Origin: Chara braunii | Lineage: Eukaryota; Streptophyta; Charophyceae; Charales; Characeae | NCBI GenBank assembly: GCA_003427395.1 | Contig: BFEA01000772.1 | Location: 150,226 to 184,574, forward strand | DNA: 34,349 nucleotides | Reading direction: 5' to 3' | Shown here: piece after piece, positions 8,577 through 18,029 of the stretch | How the letters are laid out: the number at the start of each line of letters is the position of its first letter | Numbering within the stretch: position 1 is the stretch's first letter | The notes under the pieces: model-generated | Database searches by the model: none | Seen by the model: only the letters and a program-made list of their open reading frames with translations | Told to the model about the DNA's origin: nothing | Made by a program: the position numbers and the translations under genes

Positions 8577-9467
8577 CTAGTAGGTGGAGTCAGGGTACGT
8601 ACGAGCCATGTGAAGGAATTGGTGCACGATGACGGAGCTTGGGGAGGGGGGATAGGGGAGATAGGGAATGTCGATGGTTGTGTCAGGGGGGTTGGTAAGG
8701 CGGATGAAGTTGGGGTGGAACGAGTATGGCATGTAGTGGTCCAGCCACGGTGTTCCCAAAACGATGTCGCACATTAAGTGCATGACATTGAATGAGACCT
8801 GACTGCGGAGGGTTTCGACAGTCATCGTGGTCTCGGGAACCGTGTGGTCTACTACTGCGGCGGTGTCTTTGTCCCCTAAACGAATCGTAATCAGGGAGTC
8901 GTAACCGGTAGAGGTAAGATCGGCACACACGTCGGTGATGAAGTTACCAGTGGCTCCAATGTCGAGGAGGGCTCGAAACTTAGTCATAGACACACCAAGA
9001 GTGGTGGCGATGAATTTGAGGTGAAAGCGTGACGAGTTGGCGGTGGAGATAATGGTGTTGAGGCGGCGTTGTTCATTGCCTAATCGGACAAGCCGATCGA
9101 TTCGGGTTTGTTCGTCAACAACATCATAGAAGGTGACAGAGGATGGATTTGTAAGGAGGGTTGTCGAACATGTGGCGGTGAGGGGGGCGTCAGGCGACGA
9201 GGGTTGCGACGCCTGGGGGTCCTCCGGTGGGATGTGCGGCACTGGAGAGGGGGGAGGCTGGCGTATTGTCGATGCCAAATGGGCCACCGGTGGGGTGGAG
9301 GTTGTCACCGGTGGGATGGCCAGCAGACTAGTCGCCGATGCCGGGATGGGTTCATGGTGATCCTGGGGACGGTGTTCATGTGGAGGATGGACCGGGAGTG
9401 GTGGATGCGGAAGCAGCGGTTCGAGGGGCCGCGGACCGGGGTGCCTGACGTGTGAATTGTCCGACAT
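8577..9467 (-). pseudogene. Aspartic protease region (chromovirus)
   Basis: Retroviral-type aspartic protease would cleave the gag-pol polyprotein. The frame starts with a proline-rich linker, and about residue 165 has FRALLDIGATGNFI, the active-site segment. The family consensus here is D-S/T-G-A; this copy has Asp-Ile-Gly, so the residue after the catalytic Asp is changed. The flap region follows, and then CDIVLGTPWL, the conserved second hydrophobic-Gly segment. The frame stops at 8577, just before RT enters in another frame. It is probably inactive because of the substitution and the surrounding frameshifts. Confidence 0.82.
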
Positions 9468-9471
9468 TCAG

Positions 9472-9513
9472 ACAGTTTGTCTGTTGACGTCCTAACTGTT
9501 GGCACCGGAAACA
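9472..9513 (-). pseudogene. Gag zinc knuckle with His changed to Arg
   Basis: In a frame of its own between capsid and protease the minus strand reads KGGCFRCQQLGRQQTNC. This is the gag CX2CX4HX4C knuckle that binds element RNA, with the His codon (CAT) replaced by CGT (Arg, plus 9487-9489). The segment just before it, TRLTKLMSEERTYLQAK, is typical of plant gypsy gag ends. Frame changes occur on both sides: near 9560-9590 against the capsid frame, and before the protease frame. Confidence 0.75.
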
Positions 9514-9539
9514 ACCACCCTTTGCTTGGAGGTAGGTTC

Positions 9540-10274
9540 GCTCCTCCGACATGAGTTTCGTGAGACGGGTTGGGTGGGTGTTCGTGGGAGGATGGCTGGA
9601 GCGTTCTCTCTTTTGGCGGAGAGTTCGTCAGAGGAGAGTGATGTGGTGTCTAGTGGATCGGAGAGGATGTCGAGGTGGGGGGCGGAGAACTCGTTCGAGG
9701 AGGCAAAGAGAGAGGTTTCGTTGGTGATGTTATGAAAGAATTGTGGGCGGGGTGGGGCGGATGTGAGTGCGTCCTTGTACGGGGTGAGGAATTTGTCTAG
9801 GTGAATGGCGTGGTTGAGGAGATCGGAGAGAGACATCGGGGGGGGCGTGGATGAGGGAGGCGGCTAGGTCCTTACGGCATCCCCGTTTGAAGCGGGAGAT
9901 GAATGCGGCATCGCTGACGTAGTCAAGGGGGATGTGTTGCCGCAACGCACGGACGTATTGGACAAAACGGTCGATCGGGCCGTTCTGTCGAAGACGACAG
10001 AGTTGCTCAAAGTCGTCATCAATCATCTTTTTTGGTCGGAATGTGCAGGTGATGAGACTGGCCCAGTGAAGGAAGGAATGGGGTTCCTCGTTTGCGTGTT
10101 GGCGGTTTGCTCGTTTGGTGTACCACCAACCAGCGGCGCCTTCCTGTAGCCTGGTGCTGGCAATAGGGAGCTCTGCGTGACAGGGACGTTGTGGAGGGAG
10201 AAGGCATCGTATAGTTTGCTGAGAAAGACGAAGACGTCCTTGTGAGGAAGGTCGGTGAAGGGGGGGATATCCAT
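9540..10274 (-). pseudogene. Gag capsid (chromovirus), frame-shifted
   Basis: The capsid part begins in the 10274 frame (MDIPPFTDLPHKDVFVFLSK). It crosses at a T-run near 10024-10030 into FEQLCRLRQNGPIDRFVQYV and LRQHIPLDYVSDAAFISRFK, the retrotransposon gag core. At an eight-G run (9838-9845) it shifts again to MSLSDLLNHAIHLDKF. Both shifts occur at homopolymers, the usual sites of replication slippage or sequencing error. The core is recognisable as the plant gypsy gag family. Confidence 0.75.
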
Positions 10275-10303
10275 TGACCGGAAGGATGGGGGAATGTTAC
10301 CCG

Positions 10304-10947
10304 TTAAGGGTGTTGTGGTGGCGAGGGTGTTGAAATCAAGTTTGGGTGAGGAGGACGGTACCCGGGTGAAGTCGGTAGTGGGATTGGTCGGGAGGAGTGT
10401 GGACGGAGGAGGTACTGGGATAACGGGGAGCAGGGCTTGAGTGTGGGGTTGATCTGGGTATGGGTGGAAGTGATAGTGGATGAAGTCATGAGGGGTTTTG
10501 ACTGGGAGGGAACGGTTGATGACAGCGTGACGGCGGGGGTTGGCGTCTTGGTGACCAAGGTGGAGGTAGTGGTGGATGAAGGCGGAGGTGTGGATGACGT
10601 GCTAGCGGAGAGGGCGGTGGATGTGGAGGATGGGGTGATTGGTGTAGATGTGGAGGTGGAGGATGGGGAAAGGGTGGTGGCACCCGAGGTGGGGGGGGGG
10701 ATGTGGTGGTGACGACCTGGATGGTGGGGGTGTGACTTTGAATGGTGGTCACGCAAGCAGAGATGGTGGAGACGGATGTTTTGATGTCGTCCATGGATGA
10801 CTGGAGGGATGTCATCATGCGGAAAATTGCCGCGAGGTCGATGGCGGCATCGGGTGCTGGTGTTTGCTAGCCTGTGAGGTTGCGGACGATGCTGTCGATG
10901 GAGTCGGTGCGGATGCCGGACATATCAATGCTGGATGATTGGGCCAT
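10304..10947 (-). pseudogene. Gag N-terminal region with in-frame amber stop
   Basis: An ATG at 10947 (MAQSSSIDMSGIRTDSIDSI) is followed after 26 codons by TAG (plus 10867-10869). The same frame then continues with MMTSLQSSMDDIKTSVSTIS, a short coiled-coil-like stretch. From about 10750 to 10304 the strand is threonine/proline/serine-rich low complexity in two frames (GTGG/GGAT-rich on the plus strand). TAG in place of CAG (Gln) is the simplest explanation for the stop. The start at 10947 is chosen because it is the first ATG upstream in this frame. The 5' LTR was not found. Confidence 0.55.
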
Positions 10948-10949
10948 GG

Positions 10950-11482
10950 TAGGGGAGGAAGCGGTGGTAGCGGCGGCTGAGGTGGCATAGGCACTCCCGC
11001 ATGCAGTATCTTACCAAAAGATCACTGATCTCCATATCAGCATCAGGCACGATACCTAAACGGTTTCTGCCTCCTCGCACGATTTATATGCACAACACTG
11101 TGATGATTGACTTCCTACAATACTCTTCCCTTTCCTAATAGACAACACGGGCCTAATTTTAGCCGCTTCTACTTGACGAAATAAAAGATGTCTATGATCA
11201 TTTCTTCCATACTCAGCCCTAGTGATTCGTTCCCCCCCATCGATACTCATGAAACCAAGTCCTTGGAAACTGCAACTCTAGGTCATCTGTCTGAACGACC
11301 ACCTGGGCTATTATGACCCTACACAACCACAGTAAGATCCCATGGTGGGCTGAATGGCTTTGTAAATCCTGTGCTTGCCTAACGAGGATAACGGGGGCTG
11401 CACCGATATATTACTTCGGAGCTTGATCATGGTATGATTACCGTATCATGTTTCGGCATGTTATCTCTAGAATGACATACTT

Positions 11483-11484
<2 letters not shown>
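10950..11484. other. No gene seen
   Basis: AT-balanced sequence to the right of the gag start. A primer-binding site or LTR end was looked for here and not found. Short open frames have no family features. Confidence 0.5.

Positions 11485-11561
<77 letters not shown>
11485..11561. repeat. (AC)n microsatellite, 77 bp
   Basis: Uninterrupted AC dinucleotides. This is the first of three AC tracts (others at 12086-12122 and 12439-12459) that punctuate a duplicated module. Confidence 0.97.
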
Positions 11562-11566
<5 letters not shown>

Positions 11567-11604
11567 CGCATATGAATGAGTGTCATTAAGAGAACAGACA
11601 ACAT

Positions 11605-12080
11605 AAGTTACCCTTTTACTCTGCCTCAGTGCCTCCTTCTATAGCGTGCAAGTGGGCCGTAAAGGCACACGGGGATGTGGGCAGCTGGCGCTCAACCATC
11701 ATCAACGTGGCCAGCCTTGTACGTGATAGGCACAGTAAGAGGGGAACTGCAAAAACAAAGAAGATGGGAGGCCTCCCAATGTTAGTTGATGAAAGCATAA
11801 TAAAGAAAACGATAGAACATACTTATTGTGTCTCGTATTGGATGTACTGTTGGGGTGACCCATGTCAAGTGTGTTGCATTGCTTGTATAAATGTGAAATT
11901 CCTTGCTTGTATAAAGGTAAGATTCCGGTGGTTTTGGATAGATATTGACTTTACAAGCAAAACTGTTTCATTGGTGGGTTGGCTCATCTTAAGCATGCTT
12001 CATTGTCTGCAATAGAGGTGAAATTGCTATGACTTTGGATTCCCTCATCTGGGTGGAATAGGGGAAGCTGTGGTGATAAT
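11605..12080. repeat. Diverged tandem module, copy 1
   Basis: This begins after the AC tract with a phrase close to CCTTTTACTCTGCCTC, then GCGTGCAAGTGGGCC, CACACGGGGATGTGGGCAGC, and ends with CTCATCTGGGTGGAAT before the next AC tract. The same ordered phrases recur at 12123-12435. Copies differ by many substitutions and indels (copy 1 is longer by about 150 bp). No coding gene is supported. Confidence 0.75.
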
Positions 12081-12082
12081 TC

Positions 12083-12085
<3 letters not shown>

Positions 12086-12122
<37 letters not shown>
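12086..12122. repeat. (AC)n microsatellite
   Basis: Eighteen AC units, preceded by TTCATA and a TGTGGTGATAAT phrase that resembles the lead-in to the third AC tract. Confidence 0.96.
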
Positions 12123-12125
<3 letters not shown>

Positions 12126-12435
12126 CTTCCCTTTCACTCTGCCTCCTGAAATAACGTGCAAGTGGGCCGGCACACGGGGATGTGGGCAGCTGCCGCTCAA
12201 CCACAATCAACGTGGGCAGCCTTGTACATAAAAGGCACAGTAAAAGGGGAGCTGCAAGAACAAATGGAAGGGGTACCCCAAGGACAACCAAAAAACTGTC
12301 TAAGTATAAAATTGCTTTAATATGTTGGACTGTCTCATCTCAAATGTTCTCGTTGTCTGCCATAGGACAAAGACTGCTTTGATTCTGAATCTATTCATCT
12401 GGGTGGAATTGGGGCTGTTGTGGGGAAAATCTATA
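12123..12435. repeat. Diverged tandem module, copy 2
   Basis: Carries the same order of phrases as 11605-12080: CTTTCACTCTGCCTCC, CGTGCAAGTGGGCCGGC, CACACGGGGATGTGGGCAGC, and TTCATCTGGGTGGAATTGGGG before the AC tract at 12439-12459. Confidence 0.75.
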
Positions 12436-12438
12436 ACA

Positions 12439-12459
12439 TACACACACACACACACACAG
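12439..12459. repeat. (AC)n microsatellite
   Basis: Short AC tract closing the second copy of the duplicated module. Confidence 0.9.
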
Positions 12460-12466
12460 AGTCTGG

Positions 12467-12737
12467 TAGAACATGGAAAGATACAGTGCCATCGTAATGC
12501 ATCGCTCCACTGCTCATCCTATTTGCAAATTGGAAATGAATCTTCCAGTAGAACAACAATGGAAAGATACATCGCCATCGTAGGGTGCCGCTCCACTCCT
12601 CACCCAATGTGCAAATTGAGATGAATCTTCCGCTAGAACATGAATAGATACACTGCCATCGTAGGGCGTCACTCCACTGCTCAATGTGCAAATTGAGGAT
12701 GAATCATCCACTAGAACATGGAAAGATACACCACCAT
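12467..12737. repeat. About 82-bp tandem repeat, three copies plus part
   Basis: Units start with TAGAACA at 12467, 12549, 12634 and 12712 (spacing 82, 85 and 78). Each contains GATACA, GCCATCGTA, CTCCACTGCTC and GTGCAAATTGAG-like words. Copies have several substitutions and small indels. Confidence 0.88.
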
Positions 12738-12884
12738 GTGTTGAATCAAACGCTGAGACGGAGCAAAAAAAACGAATTGGAAGGGTGCACACAACCTGAC
12801 GAGCCCTAGAACAAAAAAGAGCTTGCCGAAAGAAAAAAAAAACAATGCGTGATCTGAAAACCTGAAACGAACCGCAGAGGACAG

Positions 12885-13125
12885 GGGCCGCGCGAGAACG
12901 AATCACAAAAGGCTGCGCGAGAACGAATCACGAACGTCGCGCAAGAACGGAAAACACAAAATAGACAACTCCACCCTGTCTCCCTTTCCCTGGGAACGAC
13001 GCAAACAGGAAATGCCGTGCGGGAACGAATCAGAAACGTTGCGTGGGAACGAACCGTAAACGCCGCGTGAGAAAGAAAGAGACAAATCAGACATCTACGC
13101 CCTGTATCCCTTTTCTTGGGCCTGA
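12885..13125. repeat. Short degenerate repeat GCGCGAGAACGAATC
   Basis: The phrase GCG(C/T)G(A/G)GAACGAATC recurs about 25 bp apart from 12892 to 12945, and again at 13017-13075. The two clusters are each followed by a shared phrase (CACCCTGTCTCCCTTTCCCTGGG near 12970, diverged near 13100), so a unit of about 125 bp appears duplicated. Confidence 0.6.
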
Positions 13126-13151
13126 CCCACTGGTAGCCAACCCATCTTAAT

Positions 13152-13733
13152 CTTATTGTCTGCTTGTGGTTTTGGCTTTCCCGTGATTTATCCAACTACT
13201 GAAGTCTAGTACCTTAAATTTGTGCCAAATGGTCGGTGCCTTTTTGTATAGTGTGCCCGCAACACTTCTAGGGTGAGACTGTGTTTCAGATGCGTTTGTC
13301 TCTTTGTTTTTCGCTGGTGATGGACATTCGTTGGGTTGCTTCCTGGCTCTTAATCGTGGCGTGAGCCTACAGTCTGCTGGGTTTTTCACATGATATGAGT
13401 AGGTGGTAGTCCACATAGTTCCTTGCTGCGGCCATGGGTTTCTGTGTTGCTGGGTGTCATGCTGTGTTGGTATCCTGCCTGCCCAGTGCTCGCCGACCTG
13501 CCTGCTGGCATGCCATGCCGTTGAGTGCCTTGTTTCCTCACTGCTTGCTGCACTGCTTTCCTGCACTGCCTTGCTGCTTGTTTTACCTTGCTGCCTTGTT
13601 CCCTTTCTGCTTGCCATGCTGCTGTTCTGCTTGCCTTGTCGTGCCACCTTGCTGCCTCACTGCCTGGCTGCCTTGCTGCCTTGCTGCCTTGCTGCCTTGC
13701 TGCCTCGTGGCCTTGTTGCCCTCCTGCCTCACC
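13152..13733. repeat. Large tandem unit, copy 1
   Basis: It starts with a GTCTGCTTGTGGTTTTGGC phrase and contains GGTGATGGACATTC, CTGCTGGGTTTTTCACATGAT and an octamer-rich tail (CCTTGCTG repeated, about 13640-13735). The same order occurs at 18030-18588 and 18589-19137. The right end of this copy is interrupted by LINE-A; the matching continuation is found on the other side of the LINE at 18030. Confidence 0.85.
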
Positions 13734-13745
13734 ATTATATTGTAA
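13734..13745 (+). repeat. Target-site duplication of LINE-A, left copy
   Basis: ATTATATTGTAA here is identical to 18018-18029 at the other end of the LINE. About ten bases (TTTGTAAGTG) lie between it and the A-tail. Confidence 0.8.
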
Positions 13746-13755
13746 TTTGTAAGTG

Positions 13756-13778
13756 TTTTTTTTTTGTTTTTTTTTTTT
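13756..13778 (-). other. A-rich tail of LINE-A
   Basis: On plus T10, G, T12, which is an A-tail on the minus strand directly after the 3' untranslated part. About ten bases separate it from the target-site duplication. Confidence 0.85.
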
Positions 13779-14320
13779 GAACAGGTCCTTATGGTCCTGG
13801 CTCCTTACCATTCTGGGGAGCATCAGTCCGGTTCCTATTCCCCTGGCAAGTCAAGAATGAATACATCAATATACACGGTCATGCTTCCTTCCGTATGGCC
13901 GAAGGACCCCTGACCAGCATTGATTACTCCTTGAAGGAGGATTGACTGTCAGCTTGCCTGTCCCTTAGTTCTCTCTCAGATTCCATATTGAAAACTGCCA
14001 GATACTGCAATTAAGGCAAGGAGAAGGGAGATAAGCTGCTGATTGGATCCTGGTCCGCCTCTTATGCCTCTGGAGTCCCCCATTGGTACATTCTGCAGCT
14101 CACTGAGTGTTTCCCCCGACAGCAGACAACTGCTTGGTGAGTGGTTCCCAGGGGGGTCTCACGTACCCCTGAGATCTTGTTGTTCCTTCTGGAAGGGGCC
14201 CCTCGTTCCTTAAGGGGTAGCTGAATTGTGCCAGTCTTTCCATCTGATTTGTAGGGCGTGAATGTCTGCTATCTTTCCCTGGACCAGCCACACACTCCTG
14301 AACTTAGCTATCATTTCCTG

Positions 14321-15055
14321 TTATTTGTCCGGGTCCTGCTGAATTTGAAGCTTGACCTTTTTCCATTGGCAGCGTATGTCAGTCTCCATGAGAATTTTCG
14401 TCGAGGACCATACTTGTTCCGGCGGCATGCTGGAGTTGTCAATGGTCCGACTGCACCTCTCCTTCCATATGACCCCCAGTGTCACCTTTCTGATTATCCT
14501 GAACCAGATGCGCTCCGACTTGTTGAATTGGGAGGGGAGGTTAGTCCATAGGAGTAGCTGGATGGGGTGTTCAGGTAAGGGAGAAGGAAATAGGTGGTCC
14601 CCGAGAGCTGCGGCTCTCGCCCATATGTCAGTAGCAAAGCTGCAAGTTATCAGACAGTGTAGCATGTCCTCTTGTTCGTTATCAGAGCATATGGTGCATT
14701 GTTCTGAACTGTTAGGGTCACTGTTTCACCTGTGGACGTGTAACCATGTGTTCACTAGGATGGCATTGTAGGTGATCAACCATTGAAGACTTCTGACTTT
14801 GACTGGGCGAATTGATTTGTATTTCCTCCAGGGGAAATTGGGGATTGGTTCCATTCTCTGACCAAGCGATTTGGTCCATCTTCCCTTGATAACCGGCTCC
14901 GGGTCCGTCGTTTTTAGTAGCATCCTACATCCCATTTTGACTGTGTACTGCGTTATCGAGATGGGTGTTTTGCAAAATCTATTGCTACTCGAGAGCCAAG
15001 CCCATTCTTCTGGGTCGAATTCTAGGTTCTGGATTGGAGTATTGTTTTTGGCCAC
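14321..15055 (-). pseudogene. LINE-A ORF2 C-terminal zinc-finger region
   Basis: The 15055-14726 frame contains WTKSLGQRMEPIPNFPWRKY and VRSLQWLITYNAILVNTW, the core of the zf-RVT region found after plant LINE reverse transcriptases. The 14665-14321 frame continues with MLHCLITCSFATDIWARA, which holds the end of that finger, and FRIIRKVTLGVIWKERCSRT, a typical plant LINE ending. A frame change lies between 14726 and 14665. Its role is thought to be RNA or target binding (family knowledge). No RNase H domain is seen. Confidence 0.75.
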
Positions 15056-16092
15056 GTACCCAAAACTCTTATTTTTTGAAGTGTGTATGAATTGAGGGTT
15101 GCTTCTTGTGGGTCAACGTTGTTGATGGTGAGAGTTTTGATATTGGAGCGGTCTATAGGGAAGGAGGTGAAAAATGCCGATAGGTCAGCACCTGAGGATC
15201 TGCGATAGAATTGGTAGGCTTTCTCCGGTATAGCTTCCTGAATTGAGACTCCCCATTCCCCCGCTTTCCATGTGAATTCTTCCTTTAGAAGATCTTTCCA
15301 GCCATCTGGGATGCTATTCACCACAGTAGTCAGATTTTCGTCTCTGTTGTGGCATCCTTTCAGGTGTTGCCTCAATTGATCTTCATCTATCCATTTTTTC
15401 CTCTCTTCGTCCCATATGTGTGCTACCCTCCAGATTCCATGTTTAACCCATGAAAGCCATCGCTGTCCGTTCGATAGGGACAAGGGTAAGTCCCCCGCGT
15501 CTCTTATGCATTGGTTTCCGAAAAGGGGCTGTCGTAGGACCTCTTCTTTAGACTTTGGTGTTGTTACTTTTTTCGGCATGATGCTTGATCCGGATGAGGG
15601 CCGACCAGTAGGGGCTTGGAGAGGTGACTCCACTTTGTTGTGAAGTCGGCCTCCGCCTTCTCCTTCCTGTCTTGGGAGACCAGTCCTTATTCATAACCTT
15701 GAATAATCCAGACATATTCACCGGTGACTGGACTGGGGCTATGGCTCGTACACTATCAAGTGCACGCTTGTGCCAGACCTGCCTTGGTTGAGTTAGCAGT
15801 TTAATTATCCATTTCATCTGCAAGGCTTTGTTTCCTGTTTGGGGTCAATTATACCTAGCCCTCCTTTAGAAGGTTCCCTCGTTATGAAGTGCCATGCTAT
15901 TTTGGGGATGTATCTGGTTTTGTTAGGGTCCCCTGACCATAGATACGCTCGTGCTCTGCTGTTACGTTCTTTGATCGTGTGGTCAGGTATCGTCCAAATG
16001 GACGTGATGTACCACATCATCAAAAAGATGGAGGTGTTCAGCGTTAGGGCTCTCCCTAGCAGGGAGGTGTATTGGTCCCCCCATTGGCCCAT
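15022..16092 (-). pseudogene. LINE-A ORF2 region between RT and zinc finger
   Basis: The frames 16092-15814 (YITSIWTIPDHTIKERNSRA, WSGDPNKTRYIPKIAWHFIT, PSKGGLGIID), 15823-15548 (KWIIKLLTQPRQVWHKRAL) and 15633-15022 (SWVKHGIWRVAHIWDEERKK) follow one another with overlaps. They carry the RT thumb and connection phrases common to plant LINEs (GGLG.I, KW..RL). Two or more frameshifts separate them. Confidence 0.75.
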
Positions 16093-16178
16093 TCTGTGGA
16101 TTTGCTTAGTTAAAACTTAACAGGCTTTGCGCCATTTGCGGGGCTGGGCTTTCCCTGGAAACCATGATACCTAAGTAC

Positions 16179-16986
16179 CTAGTTGGTTCCTCGAGTTGTT
16201 CCCATTGTCATGTTCGCTTCTAGTCCCTCCAGCTGGGGTCTCTCCTCTTCTGTGAGCCACCATCCTATGGTTTTTTTCCAGTTGATCTTCATTTCTGAGG
16301 CTAGCCTGACTGTTTCCATCGCTCTTACTAATGCTTTGATTGACGAATCTGAGGCCCTGATTAAGACAACGAGGTCATCCGCGAACATTATTACTGGTGG
16401 GAATTGAATATGGTGCGGTGTGCCCATGTCAAGGTCCGGTAAACGTTGAATTGATGGGTCTTTACGCAAAAAGGAGGCAATGGCTTCCAGCATAAATAAA
16501 AATATAGGTGGAGCGAGAGGATCGCCCTGTTGTACTGAGCGAGAAATTTGATATCTTTCAGATAACAGTCTGTTGATCTGGACACAACCAGATGTGTCGC
16601 TATAGAGGATCCTTACCCACTTCCTAAAGTTATTTCCGACTCCCATTTTTTCCATGCTTGCGTTAAGGAATGCCCAATTGACTTGGTCGTATGCCTCCTC
16701 AAAATAAAAAAAACAATATTGTTTTGTTCAATCGCTTCTCTCTTACTTTTCGGGAGACCTCGTTCATTGTAAGGACGTTGTCCAAAATGTACCTGCCTGG
16801 GATGAATCCAGCTTGGTCTATATGGAAGCACTTGTCTGTAAGGTCAAAAATTCTGAGGGCCAATACTTTTGCTAGAATCTTGTGGGGGAGAGTAAGAAGA
16901 GAGATAGGTCTGTAGTTTCGAACGTCTTCACGGTCTCCTTTTTTATAAAGTAGGGTCACCACGCTGCTACTCAGAAATTCGCCCAT
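16179..16986 (-). pseudogene. LINE-A reverse transcriptase, catalytic Asp lost
   Basis: Palm motifs are clear: NYRPISLLTLPHKILAKVLA, DQAGFIPGRYILDNVLTMNE, then (frame change at a run of A/T near 16706) FEEAYDQVNW, VQQGDPLAPPIF and the catalytic FADDLVVLI at 16385-16374. In motif A the position that should be Asp (F-x-D-FE-A-YD) is TAT, Tyr (plus 16704-16706), so one of the three metal-binding Asp residues is missing. The upstream RT entry at 17202-17017 (IEQAAALDKPITVEELKTAL, CPGIDGLTKEFW) is in a different frame. It would have primed cDNA from nicked target DNA. Confidence 0.85.
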
Positions 16987-17016
16987 ACCTCCCTTTTCCC
17001 AGCTATCTTGGTAGAA

Positions 17017-17656
17017 CTATAGGAGGTCATTCCCCATGACTGGCCAGAACAGGTCCCAAAATTCTTTGGTGAGTCCGTCTATGCCTGGACACTTGTCATT
17101 GTTCATGCTTTTAAGTGCTGTTTTTAGTTCTTCAACGGTAATTGGTTTGTCCAGCGCTGCAGCCTGTTCTATTGTAATTGTTTTGTCCAGATATTGAAAC
17201 ATTTTTTACCTTGCCTCTCTTACTGTTGTGGGGGGGGGGAAGAGGGTTTTCTTCTGGTACAGCTCCTGGTAAAACCCTTTGGCTGTTTGTAGCATCCCTT
17301 CACTGTCTGTTCTGGTGCTTTGTTCACATGTGCATTCTTTTAGTCCTTCTATCGTGTTGGATCTGTTGTTTGCTTTTATTCTGGCAAAAAAACGTTTGCT
17401 TATTGATTCATTTAACTCATAGTCAGTCATTTTTGCCCTTACCTTGAGACCTCTCAGCTCCCACACTCCATAATGACATCTCTTCCCTAGCTTGTTCTAG
17501 GGTAGCTGTGTATAGGGGTGAATAGGGATCCCTCATGAGGTTGGCTTCAACAATTTTTATGGTCGTTTCCTTTGTTTGCGGTCGTTTGCTAGTTGTCGGG
17601 ATATTCGGGCAGTTGATTGTGATAGCTAGAGGTAGCTCTCTTAAAACCACTTCCAT
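17017..17656 (-). pseudogene. LINE-A linker between endonuclease and RT
   Basis: Pieces in three frames: MEVVLRELPLAITINCPNIP (17656), LRGLKVRAKMTDYELNESIS with KRFFARIKANNRSNTIEGLK (17466), and the RT entry ELKTALKSMNNDKCPGIDG (17202). The order and phrases fit the plant LINE linker, where the repeated acidic or basic helices precede the RT fingers. A ten-G run at 17230-17239 marks one break. Confidence 0.7.
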
Positions 17657-18009
17657 CTGTCTTGGCGCTCTAAGAGCATGCCTCTGGAGTTAAGCCAACA
17701 TTCTTGAATCCTCTCTCTGAAAGTCTGGCTTAGGAGTAGGGAGTTGTTGAGTTTGTGGAAGTTGGCTCCTTTTGTAATGTATTGGTCGAAACATAGGATT
17801 AGCTCGATGGTTTTGTGGTCAAGTCCCGGGTAGGGGGCAAGTGCCATAATGCCGGCTTCCTTGACCGCGCCTATCATAGATTCGGAGGCTAGAAAATAGT
17901 CAATCCTAGAGAAGGCTGTGTGGTGGGCGTGATTTTTCTGGACCAAGGAGAAGGCCTTTGTATCAGGGTGTAATGTGTGGAATGGGTCAACCAGACTATG
18001 ATCCATCAT
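17641..18009 (-). pseudogene. LINE-A endonuclease, C-terminal half only
   Basis: APE-type endonucleases nick target DNA for LINE insertion. Only the last part is present: SRIDYFLASESM (motif with the conserved Asp) and GLDHKTIELIL (the catalytic Asp-His pair). The first half (the N, E and GDFN motifs) is absent, and the element edge lies immediately upstream at about 18017. That edge is next to the right target-site copy, so the truncation happened at insertion. Confidence 0.85.
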
Positions 18010-18017
18010 TAGCTGGA

Positions 18018-18029
18018 ATTATATTGTAA
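18018..18029 (+). repeat. Target-site duplication of LINE-A, right copy
   Basis: ATTATATTGTAA, identical to 13734-13745, directly beside the truncated 5' edge of the LINE. Confidence 0.8.

Larger units (their letters stand above)
6302..10947 (-). mobile_element. Degenerate chromovirus (Ty3/gypsy with chromodomain), RNase H deleted
   Basis: On the minus strand the order from 10947 down to 6302 is gag N-terminus, capsid, zinc knuckle, aspartic protease, reverse transcriptase, integrase HHCC finger, integrase core, GPY/F region and chromodomain. This is the gag-PR-RT-RH-IN order of Ty3/gypsy elements, and the chromodomain places it with the chromoviruses. The usual RT thumb/connection and RNase H are missing: the reading passes from the end of RT directly into the pre-integrase linker. 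At least six frame changes and one early stop show that it is dead. No matching pair of LTRs could be found. A candidate 3' LTR lies at about 4.0-5.23 kb, and the 5' end past 10947 merges into unrelated sequence. Confidence 0.85.
13746..18017 (-). mobile_element. LINE-A: 5'-truncated non-LTR retrotransposon
   Basis: On the minus strand it reads the second half of an APE-type endonuclease, a linker, reverse transcriptase, a C-terminal region with a reverse-transcriptase-associated zinc finger, a 3' untranslated part and an A-rich tail (T-rich on plus, 13756-13778). It is bounded by a perfect 12-bp duplication. The first half of the endonuclease and all of ORF1 are missing, the usual result of incomplete target-primed reverse transcription. 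Many frame changes and a lost catalytic Asp in RT show that it is dead. It sits between copies 1 and 2 of a tandem array, and removing it restores the array. Confidence 0.9.

Noticed and set aside
13403-13780. Cys/Leu-rich plus-strand ORFs
   Set aside because: They are artefacts of the CCTTGCTG octamer repeat and end in the LINE A-tail.
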